Assembly: GCA_002316015.1 (NCBI GenBank)
Contig: DCCS01000018.1
Coordinates: 93,942 to 157,594 of the forward strand
DNA: 63,653 nucleotides
Direction: 5' to 3'
DNA from: Prevotellaceae bacterium UBA1075
GTDB lineage: Bacteria > Bacteroidota > Bacteroidia > Bacteroidales > Bacteroidaceae
In this document: one piece after another, positions 18,847 to 26,682 of the stretch
How positions within the stretch are numbered: the first letter of the stretch is position 1
Layout: each line of letters starts with the position of its first letter
Program-made: the position numbers and the translations under genes
Notes under the pieces: model-generated
Told to the model about the DNA's origin: nothing
The model's input: the letters and a program-made list of their open reading frames with translations, nothing else
Databases searched by the model: none

Positions 18847-20469
18847 TCATAGTCTGATTGTTGGTTGCACCCGCTTGTTCCACTCCTTCACATAGATGCG
18901 TATGCTGGCATTGCCCGAGTCGGGCGGGCCGGGTGTGGGAGTTCCGGGACCCGTGACATACTCCACCTCCACGCGGTAAACATTGTTGCGCACGATGCCG
19001 TACTTCATGGGATAGTTGTCGCTTCCCAACTGGCCGGAAACCTCCGCGTGACGAATCCACACCTTATAGTAGCACACGCCATCTTCGTAACGGGTCACCT
19101 CCCCGCCGCCTGCCACTTTGGCCTTGTAGGCATTGGCGGCCGCCTCGTTGTCGAAATAGACACAGCAAGCCTCTGACGTTGACGACTCCCTGGGAACAAA
19201 ACGCCAGAACGTGTGTCCCTTGCTGAAATCCTCAGTCGAGCGTGTCAAGGTGTCCCCGTCAGAAAAGACTTTACCTGGCTCATATACCGCGCGAAGCAGA
19301 AGGCCGGTCACATAATTCTCATGAAAGTTCTTCTGAGCCTGGGTGTTCTCGTTGGCATAAGCCACGGTGACAAAGGTGTCACCACTCATCTTTCTGATGT
19401 ACTTCGAATAGGTGTGCACATCCGTGCCCGTGAGGTATTCCTGCAGACTGGCAAAGACCTTGCTCGCCCGTGTGGCGCCATACCAGGCATCCAACTGCTC
19501 GGCGCCCTGCACACCCTTGCTGAGCGTGTGGGGCTCAATCACACAGTTGACCGGCACCCCATTCGTGCCCTTGTACTCGTGCCCTCCATACTGCATGGCT
19601 CCCGTGCCAAGCACGTCTCCGCGTTTGGTCGTGTGCCTGAGGACGAATGATCCCTCCTGCTTCACGTTGAAGGGGATGACATGCCGGATGTGCAGGTTGG
19701 CCAGGAGTTCGCTGCGCTCGTCTCCAGGCACACGGTTGACTTTATAGTCAAAGGAAGTATAGGGGGCATCCCCGCTCACATTCCTCGCGGGGTCGAACTG
19801 GAAGTCGATGCGCGCGGCCACCCGCTGCAGCGTCACCTCACCTATGTAAGGATCGGCCTTGGATCCGGACTTCCCCTGGAATACAATCCTGCCGTTGTCG
19901 GGGTCGTTGTAGGAGGAAGTGAGCACGAACCGGTCATACTCTGGCAGAGTGCTTCCATTGCTGCGCCATGCCTGATAGCCCATCTCGTCCCTCAGTCGAG
20001 ACAGATTGGTAATATCGTCGAAGTGGCTGCCCATATTGGCCACCACAATGACACGGTCGTTTTCGGCGGGCTGGTACCCCTTCAGCCTGAATGTCATGTT
20101 CAGTCCCTCATTGGTCTTGTTCCACTCCTCACAGTCTCCAGGTTCCAGGTGCCCCTTGAACCTGCAGGGCGTGCTGCCGTCCACGTTCCAGTCGGTCATG
20201 TTGAACAGGAAGAACGCGATGTCATCCACCTGGTCTTCCTTGTCGAACCCCTTCTCGAATTCATCCCCGTCCTGTCCCTCGGACGTGCCGCCGCGCGTGT
20301 CGGCGGAGGGCAACTGCAGGCTGAAGGTGACATAGGTGTCTGCGTTGCCTGGCTTCACACCACCTTCCTCGCTCTCCTCCACCGCGTCGCGGGTACAGGC
20401 AGAGAGGCAAGCCACGACCAGCATGGCAAGTGTAAGCAACCGTATGTAAGCAACCTTCTTCATCTTCAT
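18847..20469 (-). CDS. Mfa1/FimA-family fimbrial subunit, second pilin
   Basis: 540 residues. Lipobox LSAC with Cys25; N-terminal strand TYVTFSLQLPSADTR ends at R59 before Gly-Gly, a candidate maturation site. Near the C-terminus is the fimbrillin signature KYGIVRNNVYRVEVEYV, followed by a proline-rich linker and a final strand IRIYVKEWNKRVQ. This last strand is the part that exchanges between subunits in type V pili. The gene lies between the FimB/Mfa2-like anchor and the 443-residue accessory pilin. It could be an alternative stalk pilin or a minor subunit; its length is within the family range. Confidence 0.8.
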   Translation of the reverse strand: MKMKKVAYIRLLTLAMLVVACLSACTRDAVEESEEGGVKPGNADTYVTFSLQLPSADTRGGTSEGQDGDEFEKGFDKEDQVDDIAFFLFNMTDWNVDGSTPCRFKGHLEPGDCEEWNKTNEGLNMTFRLKGYQPAENDRVIVVANMGSHFDDITNLSRLRDEMGYQAWRSNGSTLPEYDRFVLTSSYNDPDNGRIVFQGKSGSKADPYIGEVTLQRVAARIDFQFDPARNVSGDAPYTSFDYKVNRVPGDERSELLANLHIRHVIPFNVKQEGSFVLRHTTKRGDVLGTGAMQYGGHEYKGTNGVPVNCVIEPHTLSKGVQGAEQLDAWYGATRASKVFASLQEYLTGTDVHTYSKYIRKMSGDTFVTVAYANENTQAQKNFHENYVTGLLLRAVYEPGKVFSDGDTLTRSTEDFSKGHTFWRFVPRESSTSEACCVYFDNEAAANAYKAKVAGGGEVTRYEDGVCYYKVWIRHAEVSGQLGSDNYPMKYGIVRNNVYRVEVEYVTGPGTPTPGPPDSGNASIRIYVKEWNKRVQPTIRL

Positions 20470-20582
20470 TTCTCATCAGTGGGAAAGGCCAGTGGCCACT
20501 CCCCGTCCGTAATGTGTCTGTAAGTTTGTCCCTTTATGTCTTATGTTTATCGTTGCCGTCTCCCGTGTGGAATTCCCTCGCC

Positions 20583-21782
20583 TCACAGTTCCTCGTTCTG
20601 CTTTCTCACCGCCCAGGGCATCACATGCACGGCTATCGAGCAGTAGGCCCAGCGGTCGCCCTTGAGGAAGAAGTTCAACTCATAGTCATACTCACGGTCA
20701 AGGTACTCCTGCGCGGGGTAGTTCCAGTAGGGGGAGATGCGGCACTCGGCCAGGAAACTGGCCAGCCCTATCCTGGCCACGGTGATGCCCGTGGTGCGGT
20801 TGCGGACGACCAACTGTGCCTGGCTGTGCACATCGGCATACTTCAGACGGTTGAACATCAGGTTGAAGTGCGCGGTGCGCTCCTCCACCTCGCCCCGCGT
20901 GGCGGGATGCACATCGCCATCGACGGTGATGTCGCTGCCATCATAGAGTGTGGTCCACTGCGCGTAGGGTATGTATCTCAGCGAGTCGCCTGTGACAAGT
21001 TCGCCATTGGTGCGTATCTCGCTGTTGTTGTCCAGGATGTACACCTCGTAGTCATCGGCGTTGAGCACTTCGGGCTCCTCTATCTGCCTGAGTGTGACGT
21101 TGAGATGCTTGGTGTCTCTCATCATCGAGACGGTGGCGTATGTGGCATATCCCTCCCGCAGCGTCACCTTCTGCTCTTCGGGGGTGGGCTGGTAGGGCTG
21201 GACGGTGGGCGACAACTCGGGGCTCTGGCGGCCATACAGCGGTTCGAGCGAGGTCACCTTCATGGAGTGCCACAGGGTGTCCAGCGGTGCCTGGTTGTTC
21301 ACCACGGCGGGCGAGCCCTGCGCTGTAGCGGTCGCGGGCGAGCCCTCATGGTCAAGCGTCACCCTGAGTTTGCCATAGGTGCCGGCATCATGCTGCCGGT
21401 ACTTGGCGCCGGGTGTGGCCAGGGCGGCGTCCCAGTTCTTCTGCATGGCAAGTGCCTGCAGGTAATAGGTGTGTCCGGCAGGCAATTCGTCTGCGGAGAA
21501 GTGCATGGTATAGGCATATCGTGACAGGGGCGCGCTGGCCGTCGTGTTGCTCACGCTCTTCTCGGCCACCTTGCGACCCGCCTCGTCATAGACATAGACA
21601 ACCACATAGCCCACATGATCCTTGAACATGTCGGCGCGCTGTATGTTGTAATCATACACAAAGCGCACATACAGCCCTGTGGGACAATCCGAGCGGTCTT
21701 CCTCCATCATGGAACATGAGGCCACGGCAAGCGTCAGACCCGCAGCGAGCAAGAGTGTCGGGAGTTGTCTGAAACGTTTCAT
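20583..21782 (-). CDS. FimB/Mfa2-family fimbrial anchor lipoprotein
   Basis: 399 residues with lipobox AVAS-C23 followed by the family hallmark DRSDCPTGLYVRFVYDYN and then an ADMFKDHVGYVVVYVYD strand, as in the FimB/Mfa2 family. These proteins keep their lipid, cap the pilus base and fix it to the outer membrane, so unlike pilins they lack the Arg maturation site, and none is seen here. The C-terminus reads VHVMPWAVRKQ, almost identical to the end of the pilin encoded just upstream (IHILPWAVRKQ). The gene follows that pilin by 121 bases. Confidence 0.88.
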   Translation of the reverse strand: MKRFRQLPTLLLAAGLTLAVASCSMMEEDRSDCPTGLYVRFVYDYNIQRADMFKDHVGYVVVYVYDEAGRKVAEKSVSNTTASAPLSRYAYTMHFSADELPAGHTYYLQALAMQKNWDAALATPGAKYRQHDAGTYGKLRVTLDHEGSPATATAQGSPAVVNNQAPLDTLWHSMKVTSLEPLYGRQSPELSPTVQPYQPTPEEQKVTLREGYATYATVSMMRDTKHLNVTLRQIEEPEVLNADDYEVYILDNNSEIRTNGELVTGDSLRYIPYAQWTTLYDGSDITVDGDVHPATRGEVEERTAHFNLMFNRLKYADVHSQAQLVVRNRTTGITVARIGLASFLAECRISPYWNYPAQEYLDREYDYELNFFLKGDRWAYCSIAVHVMPWAVRKQNEEL

Positions 21783-21903
21783 CTTTTGTCTTCTTGTTGT
21801 GAACTTGACTTACAGTTTTGCGTCTTTCGGTGGTGTGCCGGCGGCATGGCACAATCCATGCCGCCAGCATAACCACTTGGTGGTAAAACGTGTGTGGGCA
21901 CGT

Positions 21904-23673
21904 TTAGAGGATCTCGCTCTGCTTGCGCACAGCCCAAGGCAGGATGTGGATCTTCACACTCAGATAGTTCTTCGTCTTGTCATCGGGCGTGTCGTCAGGG
22001 GTCACCACGATGGGGTCGCCAATCTGGCTGATACCGCTGACCTCTATCTGGTACCAGTTGTTGCGCACAATGCCATAGCGGCCCAGGAAGTTGCTCTCGG
22101 GAGTGGCAGGGGCCGTGGCGTTGTAGATGCCGGCAATGGTGTTCTCGGTGTGCTTCTCGCGGTCCCATGGAGTCTCGGCATCACCGAAGTGCTTGACAAG
22201 CAGGTTGTAGTAAGCCACACCACCCTTGTAGAACTTAAACGTGATGAGTTTGTTGATGTAGTCCTCGTCAATGCCCTGGGGTAAATTTTTGCTGCCGTTC
22301 AGTGCCACGGTTTCAACCTTGGCGGTACCCGTGACAGCATCATCGCTCATGGTTATGGCAAAGGTTGCAGACTTGTCACTGTCGAGCCAGGTCTTGAACC
22401 CGTTGTTGTTGTTGTAGAGGTATTTCTTGATGTAATCCTCTACCGTCTCGACTGTAGCGGAACCCGCGCCCACGCGCTGCAGCATCTTGTTGGCACCGTA
22501 TGTGCTGGCGATGTAGAAGTCCTTGCCGTCATTGAAGGTCGCGCTGATGGAGAGGCCAGTAGTGTGCTTCTCGGCCTGGTGTGCCACATCGAAGGTGTTC
22601 TCTGTCACATACACGCTCTTGCCGTCCTGGGCTGGGGTGGTGATGTCAGCGGCTGTGGGATTGACACGGAAGCCAGCGATGTCACCGCTGCTGTAGTTCA
22701 TGTCCTCTGCCCAATAGGTGCGCACCACACCGGCGTGTATAGCCGCGCCGCTCAGGAAACGGTACTTGGTGGCCGCGTTCACGTTCCCCTCTGCTCCGTC
22801 AGCAGCATAGCCGAGCCATTCGGTCTTCATCTGGCGGGCGTTGTAGTATGACTTGTTCACATTGTTCACAGCCCACTTGATGGATGCCTTGGTGTATTTC
22901 ACAGTGGGGTCGGAACCAATGGCTGCGTCATCCGCCATAGTGGCCTTCACGGTGATTTTGGCAGCTGCGCGCTCCACATACACCTCTCCGGCAGGATTGT
23001 TCTGTGCCTTGGCCTCGGTGGCGTAGATCTTGGTCTTGTCCAACTTGGCCAGGGTGGTAATCTTGGCACCGGCAGCGGGCTCAGCGGCTCCGCCTGTCTT
23101 GTCGCACACAGGCGTGTTGGTCATCACCAGGTCGCCCGCATTGCCCAGTTCCTGCATCTCCAGCTTGCTGAAGTCCGCGAAAGATGTGCCTGCGGCCAGA
23201 GTCTGGCCATTGATTGTAGTGGTCGAAGCCGGTGTGGCACCGCTTGTCTGCGTAACCGTCACCATGTTGTTGTGGTTCAACACCACATAGGCAAAGAAAT
23301 CCTGCGCTACAGGCTTGAGGATCTCGGCTGTCACGATGCCCTCGGTGGTGCACTGGTCATCGTCTTTGCCATCGGCCGCGAAGTTGGTGATGTTCATGGG
23401 ATAGGCTGCGATGAACTCGGCATCAGCCTCGTTGGTGCCCCCGAAGAGGAACAGGGTGGCATTGTTCACCTTGTACTCGTCGGGACGTGGGTCGCCATCG
23501 TCAAACTCGTCATTGGCACGTGTGCCTGCTGTCGTGGGGAGTTCGATACTGAAGCCCACATAACCGGTCTCGCCTTCGGGAACCTCACCTGCCCCAGGCT
23601 TCAACTCATTCTCGCTGGAGCAACTTGCCAGTACAGCAGCGGCCAGCATTGCGGAGAAAAAGATTTTCTTCAT
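21904..23673 (-). CDS. Mfa1-family major pilin candidate
   Basis: 589 residues. Signal and lipobox VLAS-C18, then strand GYVGFSIELPTTAGTR with R52 followed by Ala-Asn, fitting Arg-specific maturation. The fimbrillin C-terminal signature is RYGIVRNNWYQIEVSGI, followed by the final strand SVKIHILPWAVRKQ. It is the first pilin of the operon and is preceded by 329 bases of repeat-rich DNA, which suggests its own promoter or level control and makes it the likeliest stalk subunit. Its base composition is less GC-rich than that of its neighbours, as is common for abundantly expressed pilins. Confidence 0.85.
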   Translation of the reverse strand: MKKIFFSAMLAAAVLASCSSENELKPGAGEVPEGETGYVGFSIELPTTAGTRANDEFDDGDPRPDEYKVNNATLFLFGGTNEADAEFIAAYPMNITNFAADGKDDDQCTTEGIVTAEILKPVAQDFFAYVVLNHNNMVTVTQTSGATPASTTTINGQTLAAGTSFADFSKLEMQELGNAGDLVMTNTPVCDKTGGAAEPAAGAKITTLAKLDKTKIYATEAKAQNNPAGEVYVERAAAKITVKATMADDAAIGSDPTVKYTKASIKWAVNNVNKSYYNARQMKTEWLGYAADGAEGNVNAATKYRFLSGAAIHAGVVRTYWAEDMNYSSGDIAGFRVNPTAADITTPAQDGKSVYVTENTFDVAHQAEKHTTGLSISATFNDGKDFYIASTYGANKMLQRVGAGSATVETVEDYIKKYLYNNNNGFKTWLDSDKSATFAITMSDDAVTGTAKVETVALNGSKNLPQGIDEDYINKLITFKFYKGGVAYYNLLVKHFGDAETPWDREKHTENTIAGIYNATAPATPESNFLGRYGIVRNNWYQIEVSGISQIGDPIVVTPDDTPDDKTKNYLSVKIHILPWAVRKQSEIL

Positions 23674-23717
23674 AATTGAATAAAAAAAATGAATAGTAAA
23701 ACTATGTTTGTCTATAT
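23674..23717. other. A/T-rich leader before the pilin gene
   Basis: On the minus strand an A/T-rich leader precedes the start codon. TAGTTTTA, a seven-of-eight match to TAnnTTTG, lies about 20 bases ahead of it. No convincing -33 is present, so a separate pilin promoter is only a possibility. Confidence 0.35.
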
Positions 23718-23783
23718 CTATATTCTATTATCCACTATACTACATTCTATTATCTATTTATCTATATTCTGTTTGCAGCAGGT
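23718..23783. repeat. AT-rich 22-bp tandem array upstream of the pilin gene
   Basis: Units starting at 23718, 23740 and 23762 are spaced exactly 22 bases apart: CTATATTCTATTATCCACTA, CTACATTCTATTATCTATTT, CTATATTCTGTTTGC. The first 14 bases are conserved between units one and two, and the third decays after ten bases. It lies 45-110 bases ahead of the pilin start codon. Confidence 0.7.
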
Positions 23784-23839
23784 GCGTCACCACGCGCTCT
23801 TGTAAGAGGCCCACAGCACTCCTGCACGAGATCCACCAC

Positions 23840-23970
23840 GTCCCTGTGTGAAGCCCGCTGCGTCCCCATTTGGAGTCCGCTGCGTCCCCGTTTGGAGTCC
23901 GCTGCGTCCCCGTTTGGAGTCCGCTGCGTCCTGTTTGGAGCCAACCACGTCTCCATTGGAGCCCGCCGCG
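23840..23970. repeat. 22-bp tandem array, about six units (diverged family A)
   Basis: Units of the form GTCCCCGTTTGGAGTCCGCT plus GC follow each other, two of them identical and the outer ones decayed. Aligned with GTTGGCGATTGCAGTGCGCT plus GC of the family at 1-41, about 16 of 22 positions agree. The array follows the 3' end of the DUF3868 gene in the same orientation as the other copies follow theirs. Confidence 0.8.
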
Positions 23971-24002
23971 CTTGCCACACATGGGGCATTGGACAGCCAC
24001 AC

Positions 24003-25478
24003 TCATTCCTCCACCAGTGCTTTGTTCTTCTGTGCTTCAGGCAGGGAGCCCGCTTTCTTGAAGTGACGTACGGCAGACTCATAATCGCCCCTGTAGGTGG
24101 CGAGCACTCCGCGCGCGTTCTCGGCTTCGGGCAGGTCTCCGGCCTTGTCCAGCAAAGTGCCAGCCTCGTCATAGCGCCCGGCCTTCAGGGCGGCCACTGC
24201 AGCGTTGGCGTTGGCCACAGGGTCATCGGCATAGAAGCGTAAAGCCGTCTGGATGGTGGCATTGAACTCCTCCGACCCCTCTGGGTAGAGGCGTGCCACA
24301 CGGAACATCTGGTTGAGGCTGAGCATCTTGGGATTCGTCTTGATAATCTCGGCCAATCGTCCGTCACTCATGGGGCGCAAACGCGTGTTGATGACGAACT
24401 TGGTGCAGCGAAGCAACGGGAACCATACAGGCAGGATGGTCGAGCGATAGAGGCGGGCAAACACAGGCGAAGTCTTCAGTTCCCTCTCCTTGGCGTCATA
24501 GTCAGCGGGACCATAGACCGGCCTGTCTATCAGCGCGAGCAGACTGGCACGCTGCTCCCCGGTGATGTCCTGGCTCTCCTCGGCCATCTGGCGGAACTCC
24601 TCCCAATTCTCTGGTACCGCGCTGAAAGAGCAACGGTCCTGGGGCAGGCTGTACCTCTGGGCGAGGTAGGCGGCCAGAGCCTTTGAGCGGTTGGTGGCCA
24701 GATAGTCATTGTGCATATAAGGAGATTCGGGCGAGGCGTATCCGCACACGCTGATGGCCGCAATCTCCACGTTGGGGTCGCTCAGGGCGTAGCGCACGCT
24801 GTCATCTATCATCCTCAACTGCTGTCTGTTGTCTATTCTCTGCCCACTGCGGCACCTGTATGGCTCCGTGTGCAGTGTCACACTGTCGACCTCAAACTGC
24901 ACCCTGGCCCTACCCTCGTGTGCCACCACGGGAAGCTCGGTCACAGGTGGTGTGACAAAGGCAAGGTACATGCGCGATACCGGATTCATGTCTATCGTGG
25001 ACAGTGGTGGGGTCTCACCCCTGCCCAGGTCGATTCCACAACCACAGGTGTCCACGCTCAGACGAAGGCTGACCTTGTCCCTGCGCATCCAGGACTCCTG
25101 GCTCACGGCGGCGAGATAGGGCACCGACTGGCGGGTCCCGTTCTTGCGCGCAACGACCTTGGCTAGGCTGGCATACTCGGCACGCAACTTGCGCGGAAGC
25201 CCCGTGCGCTCATACACATACTGCATGTTGCGCCCATTGACAAGCACGGCCGGAAGCGTCACACGCTGTCCACCCTTTCCCTCAAGGTAGGGTGTGACAA
25301 ACACCTGCCTGTTGCGCGGCAGCGACAGGGAGTCAAGCACCAGTTCCATGCCCACGCTCACCTGTCCCTCGCCTGTCGTGAGCGTCACGTTGCGGGTAGA
25401 GATGGCCTCCTCGTGCGCATGTCCCACCATAGAGGCTAAACTCAGTATAACGGTTATGACGAATGATTTAGTTTTCAT
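24003..25478 (-). CDS. DUF3868/OmpA-like fimbrial-locus protein
   Basis: 491 residues from MKTKSFVITVIL, which gives a clean signal peptide (MVGHAHE); an upstream in-frame ATG would add 39 residues without one. The N-terminal third matches DUF3868, a family found beside type V pilus genes. Near residues 230-270 is an OmpA-C-like segment (VCGYASPESPYMHNDYLATN) of the kind that binds peptidoglycan. The C-terminal 80 residues look like two TPR helices pairs (ANAAVAALKAGRYDEA, GVLATYRGDYESAVRHFKKA). Together with the DUF3575 barrel 26 bases upstream it may couple the outer membrane to the cell wall at the assembly site; that role is inferred. Confidence 0.82.
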   Translation of the reverse strand: MKTKSFVITVILSLASMVGHAHEEAISTRNVTLTTGEGQVSVGMELVLDSLSLPRNRQVFVTPYLEGKGGQRVTLPAVLVNGRNMQYVYERTGLPRKLRAEYASLAKVVARKNGTRQSVPYLAAVSQESWMRRDKVSLRLSVDTCGCGIDLGRGETPPLSTIDMNPVSRMYLAFVTPPVTELPVVAHEGRARVQFEVDSVTLHTEPYRCRSGQRIDNRQQLRMIDDSVRYALSDPNVEIAAISVCGYASPESPYMHNDYLATNRSKALAAYLAQRYSLPQDRCSFSAVPENWEEFRQMAEESQDITGEQRASLLALIDRPVYGPADYDAKERELKTSPVFARLYRSTILPVWFPLLRCTKFVINTRLRPMSDGRLAEIIKTNPKMLSLNQMFRVARLYPEGSEEFNATIQTALRFYADDPVANANAAVAALKAGRYDEAGTLLDKAGDLPEAENARGVLATYRGDYESAVRHFKKAGSLPEAQKNKALVEE

Positions 25479-25504
25479 CTTTTGATCTTTCCTTACATTA
25501 TACG

Positions 25505-26137
25505 TCAGAACAGGTACACCAGCGAAAGTCCCAGTTTGGTAAGCCCCACATAATTGGTGTGCCCGCTCTTGATACGGGGGCCGCACTCGCCGCACTCGTA
25601 CTTGTCATACCACACACGGCAGTATCCCACGGCGGCCTCTGCCTCCACATTGAAGTGCCGGCGCACAATCCACTGGTAGCCATAGGTGAATCCCGCGCCT
25701 GCGAAACCGCCCTCATAACTGTGTGAACGCACCTGGCTGCGGATGTTGTCGCCCCCGAAGAACACTCCCGGCAAGGGGATGTCCACGTTTGTGGCATTGA
25801 ACTGCCCTCCCATGGCGTGCGCCCCTAAAAAATGCCCGTTGAATCGCGAGCATGTCCACCACCTGTACTCAGGCATCAGCACCCAGTGCTTTGCCTGCCT
25901 CTTCCCATGGCTTTCCGTGGAGAACTTCCAGGGGTTCAGTCCATACACGAGTTGCATGGTGCCCTTGGGTGCGACACCCACCTCGACACCCAGGTTGGGC
26001 GAGGTGGTGGCATCATACAAGAGATTGGTCTTCACGGCCACCTGGGCACACACGGCACCATCCAGCAAAGTTGCCGCGATTGCCACCGCAATGGCTGCAA
26101 GGAACCTCCTTGTCATATTTGTTTTATAGGCTTTCAT
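25505..26137 (-). CDS. DUF3575 outer-membrane beta-barrel protein
   Basis: 210 residues, first gene of the pilus operon. Signal peptide ending VCAQ. The mature part opens VAVKTNLLYDATTSPNLGVE, a signature of DUF3575, and ends with the aromatic terminal motif LSLVYLF of outer-membrane barrels. Family members are encoded next to DUF3868 and fimbrial genes in Bacteroides. Function is not established; a pore or assembly platform is possible. A second ATG seven codons in is an alternative start. Confidence 0.85.
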   Translation of the reverse strand: MKAYKTNMTRRFLAAIAVAIAATLLDGAVCAQVAVKTNLLYDATTSPNLGVEVGVAPKGTMQLVYGLNPWKFSTESHGKRQAKHWVLMPEYRWWTCSRFNGHFLGAHAMGGQFNATNVDIPLPGVFFGGDNIRSQVRSHSYEGGFAGAGFTYGYQWIVRRHFNVEAEAAVGYCRVWYDKYECGECGPRIKSGHTNYVGLTKLGLSLVYLF

Positions 26138-26255
26138 CTTTTTATGTTTGCCTCGTTCGTTTTAGATTTCCTGCAGAATGAATTTCACCCACATTTATGG
26201 ACTTTGCGCACCAATATAAAATGACACGCATTTTCCCATGTGTTTAATTCGCGTG

Positions 26256-26287
26256 CAAAGGTATCATATTATTCCATAAGCAACAAA
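26256..26287 (-). promoter_or_regulatory. Promoter of the type V pilus operon
   Basis: Minus strand TTTG (26287-26284), a 20-base spacer, then TACCTTTG (26263-26256): a full match to the Bacteroidetes TTTG-N19-21-TAnnTTTG promoter. Transcription would start near 26249 and give a leader of about 110 bases before the DUF3575 gene. Confidence 0.8.
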
Positions 26288-26682
26288 CAAAAACAAAAAA
26301 AAAAAAAACAACTATTTTGCCACATTTTTGTCCTTTATTTACACTAAAATATACATTGGGTTGATTTTCAATTGTTTATTTACTCCAGTAAAACAATTTC
26401 GTTCCCAAGTTCATTTCGGTTCATTTTTCATAATCATTTTTATTTTACATAGCAATTTTAAACAAGAGCTCTGTTGTGAAAGTTTTCAAGCAGCACTTCG
26501 TACCATGGATTGTAAAGGGTATTGAAACACAATGACCCTTTCAGAAACTCCTTGCCCCCCCGCTTCCACGGAAACTGGATGTCGCGCCGGACGCATCAGA
26601 TGTCACAACATTCTAAGGATTATTTTCTTATGGGCATCCCACCCGTTGTGTTTTTACGAGCCAAGAGTATTTGGATGCGTGG
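26288..26682. other. A/T-rich intergenic region, no gene seen
   Basis: About 400 bases between the pilus promoter and the 3' end of the rRNA methyltransferase gene. It has a poly-A stretch near 26288-26309 and is strikingly AT-rich for this window. I see no convincing gene; short open frames here lack start context and homology. It may be an H-NS-like or regulator target region for the pilus promoter, or old acquired DNA; neither can be shown from sequence. Confidence 0.4.

Noticed and set aside
23674..24002. Invertible promoter for pilin phase variation
   Set aside because: I found direct 22-bp repeats, but no pair of inverted repeats flanking a promoter and no recombinase gene nearby.
23762..24172. 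Repetitive protein encoded opposite or across the 22-bp array near the pilin gene
   Set aside because: Frames on both strands carry the same repeat artefact and run into the DUF3868 gene.
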